Assembly (NCBI RefSeq): GCF_015751965.1
Contig: NZ_JADOVH010000001.1
Location: forward strand, 806,001-870,000
Direction: 5' to 3'
DNA: 64,000 bases
Source: Frigoribacterium sp. CG_9.8
GTDB taxonomy: Bacteria > Actinomycetota > Actinomycetes > Actinomycetales > Microbacteriaceae
In this document: one piece after another, positions 53,714-61,868 of the stretch
Layout: every line of letters begins with the position of its first letter
Numbering within the stretch: the stretch's first letter is position 1
The notes under the pieces: model-generated
What the model saw: only the letters and a program-made list of their open reading frames with translations
Database searches by the model: none
What the model was told of the DNA's origin: nothing
Program-made: the position numbers and the translations under genes

Positions 53714-56700
53714 ATGACCTACCCCCTGACTGATGGCCAAAGTGCTGAAGACACTGCCCTCACCGCATCGCCGGATTTCCCGGCGATCGAAACCGGCATC
53801 CTCGCCTTCTGGAAACGGGATGACACCTTCCAGGCCTCGATCGACCAGCGCGAAGGCTGCCAGGAATGGGTCTTCTACGACGGCCCTCCCTTCGCCAACG
53901 GGCTTCCGCACTACGGCCATCTGCTCACGGGGTATGCCAAGGACCTCTTCCCGCGCTACCAGACCATGCGCGGCAGGCTCGTGCATCGTCGATTCGGCTG
54001 GGACACCCATGGGCTTCCGGCCGAACTCGAGGCGATGCGCCAGCTCGGTATCACCGAGAAGCGTCAGATCGAAGAGATGGGGATCGCCACCTTCAACGAG
54101 AAGGCGCGCGAATCGGTGCTCGAATACACCCGCGAGTGGGAGGACTATGTCACCCGCCAGGCCCGCTGGGTCGACTTCGAGAACGACTATAAAACGCTCG
54201 ACATCACCTTCATGGAGTCGGTGATCTGGGCTTTCAAGCAGTTGTACGACAAGGGACTGGCCTACGAGGGCTTCCGCGTGCTGCCCTATTGCTGGCATGA
54301 CGAGACACCGCTCTCCAATCATGAGCTTCGCATGGATGACGACGTCTACCGCATGCGGCAGGACCAGTCCGTGACCGTCACCTTCCCACTCGACGGACCC
54401 AAGGCGGAAGCCCTGGGACTGACCGGCGTCAAGGCGCTGGCCTGGACGACGACACCGTGGACACTACCGACCAACCTCGCGCTGGCCGTCGGCCCCGCCA
54501 TCCGCTATGCCGTTGTTGCAAGCGGTCCGCTCGGGGCATCCGATGGCTCGGCCGAGGGGGTGGCCGAGTTTCTGCTCGCGGCCGATACGGTCGCCGCCTA
54601 CGCAAAAGACCTGGGCTATTTATCGGCCGATGCCGCCGTCGAAGCAATCAGTCGCACGATGCTCGGCGCAGAACTCGGCGGGGTCACCTACGACCGCATC
54701 TGGGACTACTACGCGGATGTCGAGGCCTGGGGTACCGGCAACGCCTGGCAGATTCTCGTTGCCGAGTATGTCGCCACCGGCGAGGGTACCGGAATCGTGC
54801 ACCAGGCGCCCGCCTACGGTGAAGACGACCAGATCACCTGTGCCGCCGCCGACATACCGGTCATCATCTCCGTCGATGACGGGGGCAAGTTCCTGGCTCA
54901 GATCGCGGATGTCGCGGGGCTTCAGGTCTTCGACGCCAACAAGACGCTCGTGCAAATGCTGCGCGCTGAAGGCCGCTTGCTGCGGGTGGCGAGCTACGAA
55001 CACAGCTATCCGCACTGCTGGCGCTGCAAGAATCCGCTCATCTACAAGGCGGTGTCGAGCTGGTTCGTGAGCGTGACAAAGTTTCGTGACCGTATGGTCG
55101 AGCTCAACGATCAGATCAACTGGGTACCCGACAACGTGAAAGACGGCCAGTTCGGCAAGTGGCTCTCAAACGCCCGGGACTGGTCGATCTCGCGCAACCG
55201 CTATTGGGGCTCGCCGATCCCGATCTGGAAGAGCGACGACCCGGAGTATCCGCGTGTCGACGTCTATGGATCGCTCGACGAGCTGGAGGCCGACTTCGGC
55301 GTGCGTCCGACGGACCTGCACCGCCCGTTCATCGACGACCTCACCAGGCCGAACCCCGACGACCCCACCGGTCGCTCGACGATGCGGCGCATTGACGACG
55401 TGCTCGACGTCTGGTTCGATTCCGGATCGATGCCGTTCGCGCAGGTTCACTATCCCTTTGAAAATGGCGAGTTCTTCGAGCAGCACAATCCGGCGGACTT
55501 CATCGTCGAATACATCGGCCAGACCCGCGGCTGGTTCTACATGCTGCACGTGCTGTCGACGGCGCTGTTCGACCGTCCGGCGTTCCGCAACGTGATCAGT
55601 CACGGCATCGTGCTGGGCAGCGACGGCCAGAAGATGTCGAAATCGCTGCGCAACTATCCGGATGTCTCCGAAGTCTTCGATCGGGATGGCGCGGATGCGA
55701 TGCGCTGGTACCTGATGTCGTCCTCGGTCATCCGGGGTGGCAACCTCGTGGTCACGGAGGAGGGGATCCGTGAGGGAGTGCGCCAGCTCATGCTGCCGCT
55801 CTGGAACAGCTATTACTTCTTCACGCTGTATGCGAATGCCGCCGGGCCCGAGAACAACAAGGGGTACACCGCTACCCTGCGCACTGACTCGACCGACGTT
55901 CTCGACCGTTACCTGCTCGCCAAGACCCGCGAGGTGATCGGCGAGGTCACCCTGCACTTCGACAATCTGGACAGCCCACTTGCGGCGAATGCCCTGCGCG
56001 ATTTCGGGGATGTACTCACCAATTGGTACGTGCGTCGCAGCCGTGGGCGTTTCTGGAGCGGTGACAGTGCCGACGCCTTCGACACCCTGTATACGGTGCT
56101 CGAAACGCTCACCAGACTCGCGGCACCGCTGTTGCCACTCGTCTCCGAAAAGGTCTGGAGGGGACTCACCGGCGGCCGCAGCGTGCACCTCACCGACTGG
56201 CCGGATCCTGCATCATTCCCCCAGGACACCGCGCTGGTCGCCGCGATGGATCGAGTTCGCGAGATCGCATCGTGTGGGCTCGGGCTTCGAAAAGCCACCG
56301 GGCTTCGGGTGCGACTTCCCCTCGCGGAGCTCACCGTGGTCGCCGAGAACTCGGACGAACTTCGTGCGTTCTTCGACATCCTGCGCGACGAACTCAACGT
56401 GAAGGCCGTGGCGGTGCGCGAACTCGGGGATAAAAGCCTCATTGAATTCGGCATCCAACGCAAGCTCACGGTCAACTCCCGCGCGGCCGGACCCCGCATC
56501 GGCAAGCAGGTGCAGCAGGTGATCCAGGCGGCCAAGGCCGGCGACTGGCAGGTGAGCGGCGAGAACGTGATCGTTGGCGGTATCGAACTGCTTCCCACCG
56601 AGTTCGAGCTGCAGCCGCAGGCCGCGGATGACGCGCAGGCGATCACCTTCCTGCCCGGCGGCGGTTTCGTACTGCTCGACACGGTGACCACCTGGGAGCT

Positions 56701-57031
56701 CGAGGCCGAGGGTCTTGCGAGGGACCTCATCCGCGCCGTGCAGGACACTCGAAAAGCTGCCGGCTTCCAGGTGAGCGACCGCATCGATCTCACGCTTTAC
56801 TTCGAGTCGTCATCGGAGAAAGCTGGTGTCGAGCCCTTCGAAGACACCATCGCCGAAGAGACTCTCGCGCTGGAAATCACCGCGGTCGAGACCGGCGGCG
56901 CTGTGGAGGCGTACGCAGCGCTCCACGGGCGTGCCGGTGCATTCCGCTCCCTGATCACAGCCGGACAGTATGCAAATAGCGGCGACGTGCTCGTCGAAGT
57001 AACCATCCATGGAGCAGCAATCAATGTCTAA
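53714..57031 (+). CDS. ileS: Isoleucyl-tRNA synthetase
   Basis: A 1105-residue class I synthetase. [20 protein letters not shown] has the HIGH motif as [20 protein letters not shown] has KMSKS. Editing-domain residues are near [19 protein letters not shown]. The long C-terminus and HYGH place it in the eukaryote-like class shared by many actinobacteria, which is often insensitive to mupirocin (established for the class; not shown here). Ribosome site GGAGAG just before the ATG is the target of the T-box leader. The stop overlaps folC by 8 bp. Confidence 0.97.
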   Translation: MTYPLTDGQSAEDTALTASPDFPAIETGILAFWKRDDTFQASIDQREGCQEWVFYDGPPFANGLPHYGHLLTGYAKDLFPRYQTMRGRLVHRRFGWDTHGLPAELEAMRQLGITEKRQIEEMGIATFNEKARESVLEYTREWEDYVTRQARWVDFENDYKTLDITFMESVIWAFKQLYDKGLAYEGFRVLPYCWHDETPLSNHELRMDDDVYRMRQDQSVTVTFPLDGPKAEALGLTGVKALAWTTTPWTLPTNLALAVGPAIRYAVVASGPLGASDGSAEGVAEFLLAADTVAAYAKDLGYLSADAAVEAISRTMLGAELGGVTYDRIWDYYADVEAWGTGNAWQILVAEYVATGEGTGIVHQAPAYGEDDQITCAAADIPVIISVDDGGKFLAQIADVAGLQVFDANKTLVQMLRAEGRLLRVASYEHSYPHCWRCKNPLIYKAVSSWFVSVTKFRDRMVELNDQINWVPDNVKDGQFGKWLSNARDWSISRNRYWGSPIPIWKSDDPEYPRVDVYGSLDELEADFGVRPTDLHRPFIDDLTRPNPDDPTGRSTMRRIDDVLDVWFDSGSMPFAQVHYPFENGEFFEQHNPADFIVEYIGQTRGWFYMLHVLSTALFDRPAFRNVISHGIVLGSDGQKMSKSLRNYPDVSEVFDRDGADAMRWYLMSSSVIRGGNLVVTEEGIREGVRQLMLPLWNSYYFFTLYANAAGPENNKGYTATLRTDSTDVLDRYLLAKTREVIGEVTLHFDNLDSPLAANALRDFGDVLTNWYVRRSRGRFWSGDSADAFDTLYTVLETLTRLAAPLLPLVSEKVWRGLTGGRSVHLTDWPDPASFPQDTALVAAMDRVREIASCGLGLRKATGLRVRLPLAELTVVAENSDELRAFFDILRDELNVKAVAVRELGDKSLIEFGIQRKLTVNSRAAGPRIGKQVQQVIQAAKAGDWQVSGENVIVGGIELLPTEFELQPQAADDAQAITFLPGGGFVLLDTVTTWELEAEGLARDLIRAVQDTRKAAGFQVSDRIDLTLYFESSSEKAGVEPFEDTIAEETLALEITAVETGGAVEAYAALHGRAGAFRSLITAGQYANSGDVLVEVTIHGAAINV

Positions 57032-58451
57032 TACCCCCACACCCGACAGCAACGACCGGGACCGCAATGAGCCTCTCACCGATGATCCGGAGCTCGGCGA
57101 TGATGCACTCTTCCAGAAGGATGCCGACCGCGTCTACCGGGAGCTGCTCGCGCGCATCGGCGAGGGGCATCCACAACCGCGTCTGTCCGCAACCCGGCGG
57201 GTCGTCGAGCTTCTCGGCGATCCGCAGCGCTCGTACCCGATCATCCATGTGACCGGCACCAACGGCAAGACCTCCACGAGCCGCATCACCGAGAGCATCC
57301 TGCGCGCGTACGGCCTGCGTACCGGATTGTTCACCAGCCCGCATCTGGTGCGGGTCAACGAGCGGATCCTCATCGACGGAGAGCCGATCAGCAATGAGGC
57401 CTTCGTCGCGAACTATCGCGATATCAAGCCGTACCTCGACATGGTCGATGCCGAACTCCGCGCCGCTGGTGACGCTCCGCTGGCCTTCTTCGAGGCTTTC
57501 ACCGCTCTCGCCTACGCGTGCTTTGCTGACGCCCCGGTGGATGTTGCAGTGATCGAGGTCGGACTCGGCGGCGAGTGGGACGCCACCAATGTGGGTGACG
57601 GCCAGGTTGCCGTGTTCACGCCGATCTCGCTCGACCACACCGCGCGCCTCGGTAACACCGTCGCGCTCATCGCCGCCACCAAGGCCGGCATCATCAAGCC
57701 CGCTGCCGCGGTCGTGACCGCCAGCCAGCCGCTGACCTCCCTCGCGGAACTCGAGCGAGCGAGCGAGCTGATGGAGGCGAGCCTTGCCGTGCAGGGCGCA
57801 GCCTTCGAGCTGCTCTCGAACACCGTTGCTGTTGGCGGCCAAGTGCTCTCCGTGCGCGGACTCGCCGGCACCTACACCGACCTCTTTCTTCCCCTTTTCG
57901 GAGACCATCAGGCGCAGAATGCGGCCGTGGCGATCGCTGCCGTCGAGTCGTTCCTCGGTGGAGGGGAGCAGATGCTGGTGGGCGACGTGCTCTCCGAGGG
58001 CATCGCAACGGCGACCTCTCCCGGACGCCTTCAGGTCATCGGCATTGAGCCGACCGTGATCATCGATGCCGCGCATAATCCCGATGGAGCCCAGTCGCTC
58101 GCGGCTGCACTCGGGAGTTATTTCACCTTCGACGAGGTCGCTGTAGTTCTCGGAGTGCTCGACGACAAGGATGCCCGCGGTATTGTGGCAGCCCTCGCCC
58201 CGGTCACCGAGGTCATGCTTGTCACCGCCTCGAGTTCCGAGCGGGCCGTTGCCGTGGATGACCTCGCCGAGCTCGTGCGCGAAGTGGCTCCCACAATCTC
58301 GGTCGATGAATACGACACGCCAAGCGAAGCGATCGCTGCCGCCCGCGCCTGGGCGCAGAAGGCACCCCGTCGTGGCGTCGTCATCACCGGGTCGATCACA
58401 CTCATCGGCGACGCTCTCGTAATCGCGGCGGCGGAAGGGTGGAAACGATGA
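57024..58451 (+). CDS. folC: Folylpolyglutamate synthase / dihydrofolate synthase
   Basis: A 475-residue Mur-ligase-like enzyme that adds glutamate to folates. P-loop: [15 protein letters not shown] (about residue 75); [13 protein letters not shown] near 180 and the middle His [12 protein letters not shown]-terminal [14 protein letters not shown]-type motif (here [15 protein letters not shown]). The ATG at 57024 is preferred to that at 57009 because GGAG lies nine bases before it. The N-terminus has an acidic extension of about 35 residues. It overlaps ileS and the next gene. Confidence 0.95.
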   Translation: MSNTPTPDSNDRDRNEPLTDDPELGDDALFQKDADRVYRELLARIGEGHPQPRLSATRRVVELLGDPQRSYPIIHVTGTNGKTSTSRITESILRAYGLRTGLFTSPHLVRVNERILIDGEPISNEAFVANYRDIKPYLDMVDAELRAAGDAPLAFFEAFTALAYACFADAPVDVAVIEVGLGGEWDATNVGDGQVAVFTPISLDHTARLGNTVALIAATKAGIIKPAAAVVTASQPLTSLAELERASELMEASLAVQGAAFELLSNTVAVGGQVLSVRGLAGTYTDLFLPLFGDHQAQNAAVAIAAVESFLGGGEQMLVGDVLSEGIATATSPGRLQVIGIEPTVIIDAAHNPDGAQSLAAALGSYFTFDEVAVVLGVLDDKDARGIVAALAPVTEVMLVTASSSERAVAVDDLAELVREVAPTISVDEYDTPSEAIAAARAWAQKAPRRGVVITGSITLIGDALVIAAAEGWKR

Positions 58452-58858
58452 CCGGGTCGGATGCGGCGCAAAACCCCCACATGCGCGTGCGGCGCGTGCG
58501 CTCCGCCAGCGAATCACTGCTCTCGATCGCCCTGCTGCTTGAGACCGTGCTGGTCTTTTTCGTCGTGATGGTGGCATTCGGCCTCCGGGTGCTTCCGATC
58601 CCGGTGGTTTTCGGTGGGGGAGCGGCGCTTGCCGTGCTCCTGATCCTCGCCGGTCGACTCGCCGGCAGGCCGGTGGGGGTCTGGATCGGCTGGGTGCTTC
58701 AGGTCGCGCTCATTGCCCTCGGCATCCTGCTGCCCCTGATGTACTTCATCGGGGCGATCTTCGCTGCGATCTGGATCTACTGCTTCGTCACCGGCCTCCG
58801 CCTCGATCGTCGCAAGGCCGCATACCTGCTCGATAATCCCCCGTCACCCAACAATTAG
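58448..58858 (+). CDS. DUF4233-type small membrane protein
   Basis: A 136-residue protein starting at ATGA overlap with the folC stop. Four hydrophobic helices (SIALLLETVLVFFVVMVAFG, VVFGGGAALAVLLILAG, WIGWVLQVALIALGILLPL, YFIGAIFAAIWIYCFVTGL; each quoted within the helix) and a basic N-terminus. It lies between folC and ndk, the position of DUF4233 genes in actinobacteria. Function unknown. Confidence 0.85.
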   Translation: MTGSDAAQNPHMRVRRVRSASESLLSIALLLETVLVFFVVMVAFGLRVLPIPVVFGGGAALAVLLILAGRLAGRPVGVWIGWVLQVALIALGILLPLMYFIGAIFAAIWIYCFVTGLRLDRRKAAYLLDNPPSPNN

Positions 58859-58866
58859 GATCCCCA

Positions 58867-59283
58867 ATGAGCACCGAAGAAACTCTCGTTCTCGTCAAGC
58901 CGGATGGCGTATCCCGCAACCTCACCGGCGAGATCCTGTGCAGAATCGAAGCGAAGGGCTATCAGCTCGTCGACGTGAAGCTCGTGCAGGCCAGCCGCGA
59001 ACTGTTAGCCCAGCACTATGAGGAGCATCTCGGAAAGCCGTTCTATGAGCCGCTCGTCGAGTTCATGGAGAGTGGCCCGATCGTCGCTTTCCGGATCGCG
59101 GGAGAGCGAGTCATCGAGGGCTTCCGGTCGCTAGCCGGCACGACAGACCCCACCACGGCCGCTCCAGGTACCATCCGCGGTGACCTCGGGCGGGACTGGG
59201 GGCTTCGCGTGCAGCAAAATGTCGTGCATGGCTCAGACTCGCCCGAATCCGCCGCGCGCGAACTCGCTCTCTGGTTCGACTGA
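58867..59283 (+). CDS. ndk: Nucleoside diphosphate kinase
   Basis: A 138-residue enzyme that balances NTP pools by phosphohistidine transfer. LVLVKPDGVSRNLTGEIL is the N-terminal nucleotide-site strand and QNVVHGSDSPESAARE carries the catalytic His (about residue 118). Normal length. It starts eight bases after the DUF4233 gene and ends the ileS operon. Confidence 0.97.
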   Translation: MSTEETLVLVKPDGVSRNLTGEILCRIEAKGYQLVDVKLVQASRELLAQHYEEHLGKPFYEPLVEFMESGPIVAFRIAGERVIEGFRSLAGTTDPTTAAPGTIRGDLGRDWGLRVQQNVVHGSDSPESAARELALWFD

Positions 59284-59310
59284 CTGACCCGCCTCGGCCC
59301 CAGCTGAGGT

Positions 59311-59355
59311 GTCAATTTCGCATGCGTCCGGGCATCCGGAGCCTGCGAAGTTGAC
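59311..59355. terminator. Long hairpin after ndk, probable terminator or processing signal
   Basis: GTCAATTTCGCA (59311-59322) pairs with TGCGAAGTTGAC (59344-59355) over 12 bp with one G-T pair; CCGG/CCGG can pair in the loop. It lies between the convergent ends of ndk and the DsbA-like gene. No T-run follows, hence the doubt about intrinsic termination. Confidence 0.55.
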
Positions 59356-59362
59356 CCCTGAC

Positions 59363-59397
59363 GGGGCTTGGGGATGGGGCTTGGGGACGGGGCTCGG
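59363..59397 (+). repeat. G-rich 13-bp tandem with perfect G-quadruplex motif
   Basis: GGGGCTTGGGGAT and GGGGCTTGGGGAC follow each other, with a partial third copy. The first four tracts (59363-59386) are runs of exactly four G separated by 3, 2 and 3 bases, an ideal four-layer quadruplex motif on the + strand, placed between two convergent gene ends. Confidence 0.85.
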
Positions 59398-59421
59398 CGA
59401 ATGCGGGAGTGACCCGTTTCG

Positions 59422-60309
59422 TCAGTTGCTGGGCGACGGTGACGGAGTGGCGGTGCCTGCCGCGGTGCTGACGAACTGCAGGAAGTCGCCAGAGCCATCC
59501 CACCGCTTGCCGTTGACAATCACAGTCGGGGTCGAGAATCCACCCGCGGCAGCGTTGACCAGTGCGGTGTTCGCGGTGGTCACCTGAGTTGCGGTGCCGA
59601 TCCAGTCTGTGAACTGCTCGGTGTTGATGCAGTTGGTGACCGCAGAATCGGTGACGCCGGCGTTGGTGACGAGCGCTTTGATCTGCGTATCGGTGAGCCC
59701 CGAAGTTCCTTCGGTGGGCTGCTTGTCGTAGAACTCTTTCTGAGTGTCAAGAAACTTCGCCGGTTGGTAATTGGCAACACAGGCAGCCGCGTTTGCCGCA
59801 CGGGTGGCATATCGGCTCGTGCCGTAGTTGCGGTCGAGAATCGAGATGGGGTGCACCTCAAGAGTCGCCGATCCGCTTGCGACCAGCTGCTGGATCTGGC
59901 TTGCGTAGGTCGCCTCGAAGGTCTTGCAGGCGGGGCATGCCCAGTCCACGTAAGTGACGATGTGCACAAGCCCATCTGAGGTGTTGGTCTGTGTCGCCTT
60001 CGGCTTTCCGTCTGCTGCAGCCGCCGCAGTAGTCGTCGCGGTGGCCACCCCGCCCTGCCCGGTGAAGAGGATGCCACTACTCGCCATATTCCTCGGGCCG
60101 GGGGCACCCGGCGTTGCGGGCTGCACCACGATCGCCACCACTACTGCGATGACTGCCAGGATGGCGATGCCGATCCCGCCCTGGAGAAATATTTTGTTGC
60201 GGCGCTGGCGTTTTTTCTCGGCCTCACGTTCGAGGCGAGCCGTCTCGCGGGCGGCCTCCCGCCGATCCTTCTTGCCTTGAGAGGAGGGCGAGGTACCGGA
60301 TGCAGCCAT
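59422..60309 (-). CDS. DsbA-family thioredoxin-like protein, membrane-anchored
   Basis: A 295-residue protein: charged cytoplasmic N-terminus (about residues 10-40, Lys/Arg/Glu-rich, perhaps coiled), one helix (IFLQGGIGIAILAVIAVVVA, about 44-63) and an extracytoplasmic thioredoxin fold with WACPACKTF (active CPAC) and C-terminal GFSTPTVIVNGKRWDGS carrying the cis-Pro (STPT). Two additional Cys (AACVANY, NCINTEQF) may form a structural bond. It oxidises exported proteins together with the VKOR-like protein encoded just upstream. Confidence 0.92.
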   Translation of the reverse strand: MAASGTSPSSQGKKDRREAARETARLEREAEKKRQRRNKIFLQGGIGIAILAVIAVVVAIVVQPATPGAPGPRNMASSGILFTGQGGVATATTTAAAAADGKPKATQTNTSDGLVHIVTYVDWACPACKTFEATYASQIQQLVASGSATLEVHPISILDRNYGTSRYATRAANAAACVANYQPAKFLDTQKEFYDKQPTEGTSGLTDTQIKALVTNAGVTDSAVTNCINTEQFTDWIGTATQVTTANTALVNAAAGGFSTPTVIVNGKRWDGSGDFLQFVSTAAGTATPSPSPSN

Positions 60310-60328
60310 GTTTTGCTAACCAACATTC

Positions 60329-60360
60329 TGTGAGATGGATGAACTGTGAGATGGATGAAC
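60329..60360. repeat. Tandem duplication 2 x 16 bp between dsbA-like and VKOR genes
   Basis: TGTGAGATGGATGAAC stands twice without change in the short space before the DsbA-like gene. Confidence 0.95.
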
Positions 60361-60447
60361 TGGGCGATGGAGGGAAATCTCAGCAGCCAGACCGTGGTGA
60401 GGCCGGGGTGCAGTGCGCGTGGAGTGGGGTGTTCCCGGAAGAAAACA

Positions 60448-61443
60448 TCACAGGCGGTGGATCACGTCGAGCTGCACTTGTGCGATCGCCGCGACGATGA
60501 CGTAACTCACGAGAGTGATCAGCGGAACGTAGCCATATGCCGTGTTCGCCACGGAACGAAGGCGCGCAGAAACAGGGATATGTCCGCTCTTCAGGTTGTA
60601 GAGGGTGATCAGCCAGAACGAGGGGATCACCACCGACCAGGTTGCCATGCACCACGGGCAGAGCGTACCAAGACCGAAGATGCTCTCGGTGATGAGAAAG
60701 ATTACGAAGGCGAGGGCGAGGGTGATGCCTACATTGATGGCGATCCAGAACCAGCGGGCAAAGCTCACCCCGCTGATGATGAGCACCGCGATCATGAAGA
60801 GTGCTGACCATCCGCCGATCCCAAGAACCGGGTTGGGAAAGCCAAAGAGCGAGCCCTGCCACGAGGCGAGATTTTTACTGCACTGCACAAGAACACTGAC
60901 ATTGCAGGATGGCGCGACGTCGGGCTCTGTGAACGTGCCGACCTTATCGACGGTGAGGCGGAAAGCCGAGAAGAACCCGGCGACTGACGCCACCGCGAGA
61001 AAAATTCCGAGCTCGAGCGGCCGCCCATCGCGTCGCAGCCGGGTCACGGTCAACGCGAGCACGAGCACCATGAGCACGAGTTGCACCACGAGCGCCACGG
61101 TGATGGCGAGCTGGGCGACAACAGCGAGGTAGGCAGCCCAGAGCTGGAAAACCACAGCCACCGCAGAGATTGTTGCGAGCGCGCGCCACCAAGCGGGGGA
61201 GATCAGGGCACCGGCGAGTTGGGCGGCTCCCACCGTGAGCACGAGAACGAACAGCGCCATCGAGAAAGCCGATGACGGATAGCCGAGCTCATTGTCGGCC
61301 CCGACCAACTTAGGGATACCGTTGGCGGCCTTGAGGCCGGCGAAAGCAATGGCCGTGCTGGCGAAGGACACGACCACGCCGACTGCACCAACGATGGTGA
61401 GGGCGAAAATGCCACCCCGGGAGCGGGCTTCCGATGAGCTCAT
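60448..61443 (-). CDS. Vitamin K epoxide reductase (VKOR) family protein
   Basis: A 331-residue membrane protein with about eight helices; the N-terminal half is a separate four-helix part. The C-terminal half is VKOR: first Cys pair in APSCNVSVLVQCSKNLASW with the following GSLFGFPNP, and active CxxC in LGTLCPWCMATWS. It re-oxidises the DsbA-like partner and passes electrons to menaquinone. I chose the ATG at 61443 (MSSSEARS); the frame goes 48 bases higher with no better ribosome site. Confidence 0.9.
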   Translation of the reverse strand: MSSSEARSRGGIFALTIVGAVGVVVSFASTAIAFAGLKAANGIPKLVGADNELGYPSSAFSMALFVLVLTVGAAQLAGALISPAWWRALATISAVAVVFQLWAAYLAVVAQLAITVALVVQLVLMVLVLALTVTRLRRDGRPLELGIFLAVASVAGFFSAFRLTVDKVGTFTEPDVAPSCNVSVLVQCSKNLASWQGSLFGFPNPVLGIGGWSALFMIAVLIISGVSFARWFWIAINVGITLALAFVIFLITESIFGLGTLCPWCMATWSVVIPSFWLITLYNLKSGHIPVSARLRSVANTAYGYVPLITLVSYVIVAAIAQVQLDVIHRL

Positions 61444-61868
61444 GGACACCTTGAGGATTATTGCATGAGCCAAATGTGGCGGAACTGGCAAGGCATGCGA
61501 TAATTTGGGGGTGTCATGCGAGCCGCGCTCGATATGATGCCAGAGAATGCTTACCGGGCACTGTGCGACGCAACCTGAGGGTTACCGAATACAACACCGG
61601 GCCGCGCTGAATAGGCTTCGATCCGCCAAGGGTTGATCCCCATCGACGGCGCGTCGGATAGCGAGTTCCGAACAGAACTACCAAGACAAGCGAACGAGAC
61701 CAAAACTAGCCCCAGCGTGTCACAGCGACCGGGGGCCGGTGGCCGGTATCAGAGCGAAGAATTAGCGGCAGATCGACCGAGGCCACAACCGCCGGAGTTG
61801 AAAACCGCGACGAGAGAGTACCCGACGGGTCGCGCGGCTTCCCGTTCCGGGCTAGGAGTGCGCCAGCA
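61444..61868 (+). promoter_or_regulatory. Intergenic region with long presumed leader of rne
   Basis: More than 370 bases separate the divergent VKOR gene from the rne start, with no gene I can support. GATAAT at 61499-61504 is a possible -10 box that would give a 5' untranslated region of about 355 bases. Near the middle, GGGGGCCGGTGGCCGGT can fold. Long rne leaders are used for autoregulation by RNase E in other bacteria (established in E. coli); for this gene it is inference. Confidence 0.5.

Noticed and set aside
57021-58577. 518-residue minus-strand frame opposite folC
   Set aside because: Antisense shadow of folC, with no family signal.
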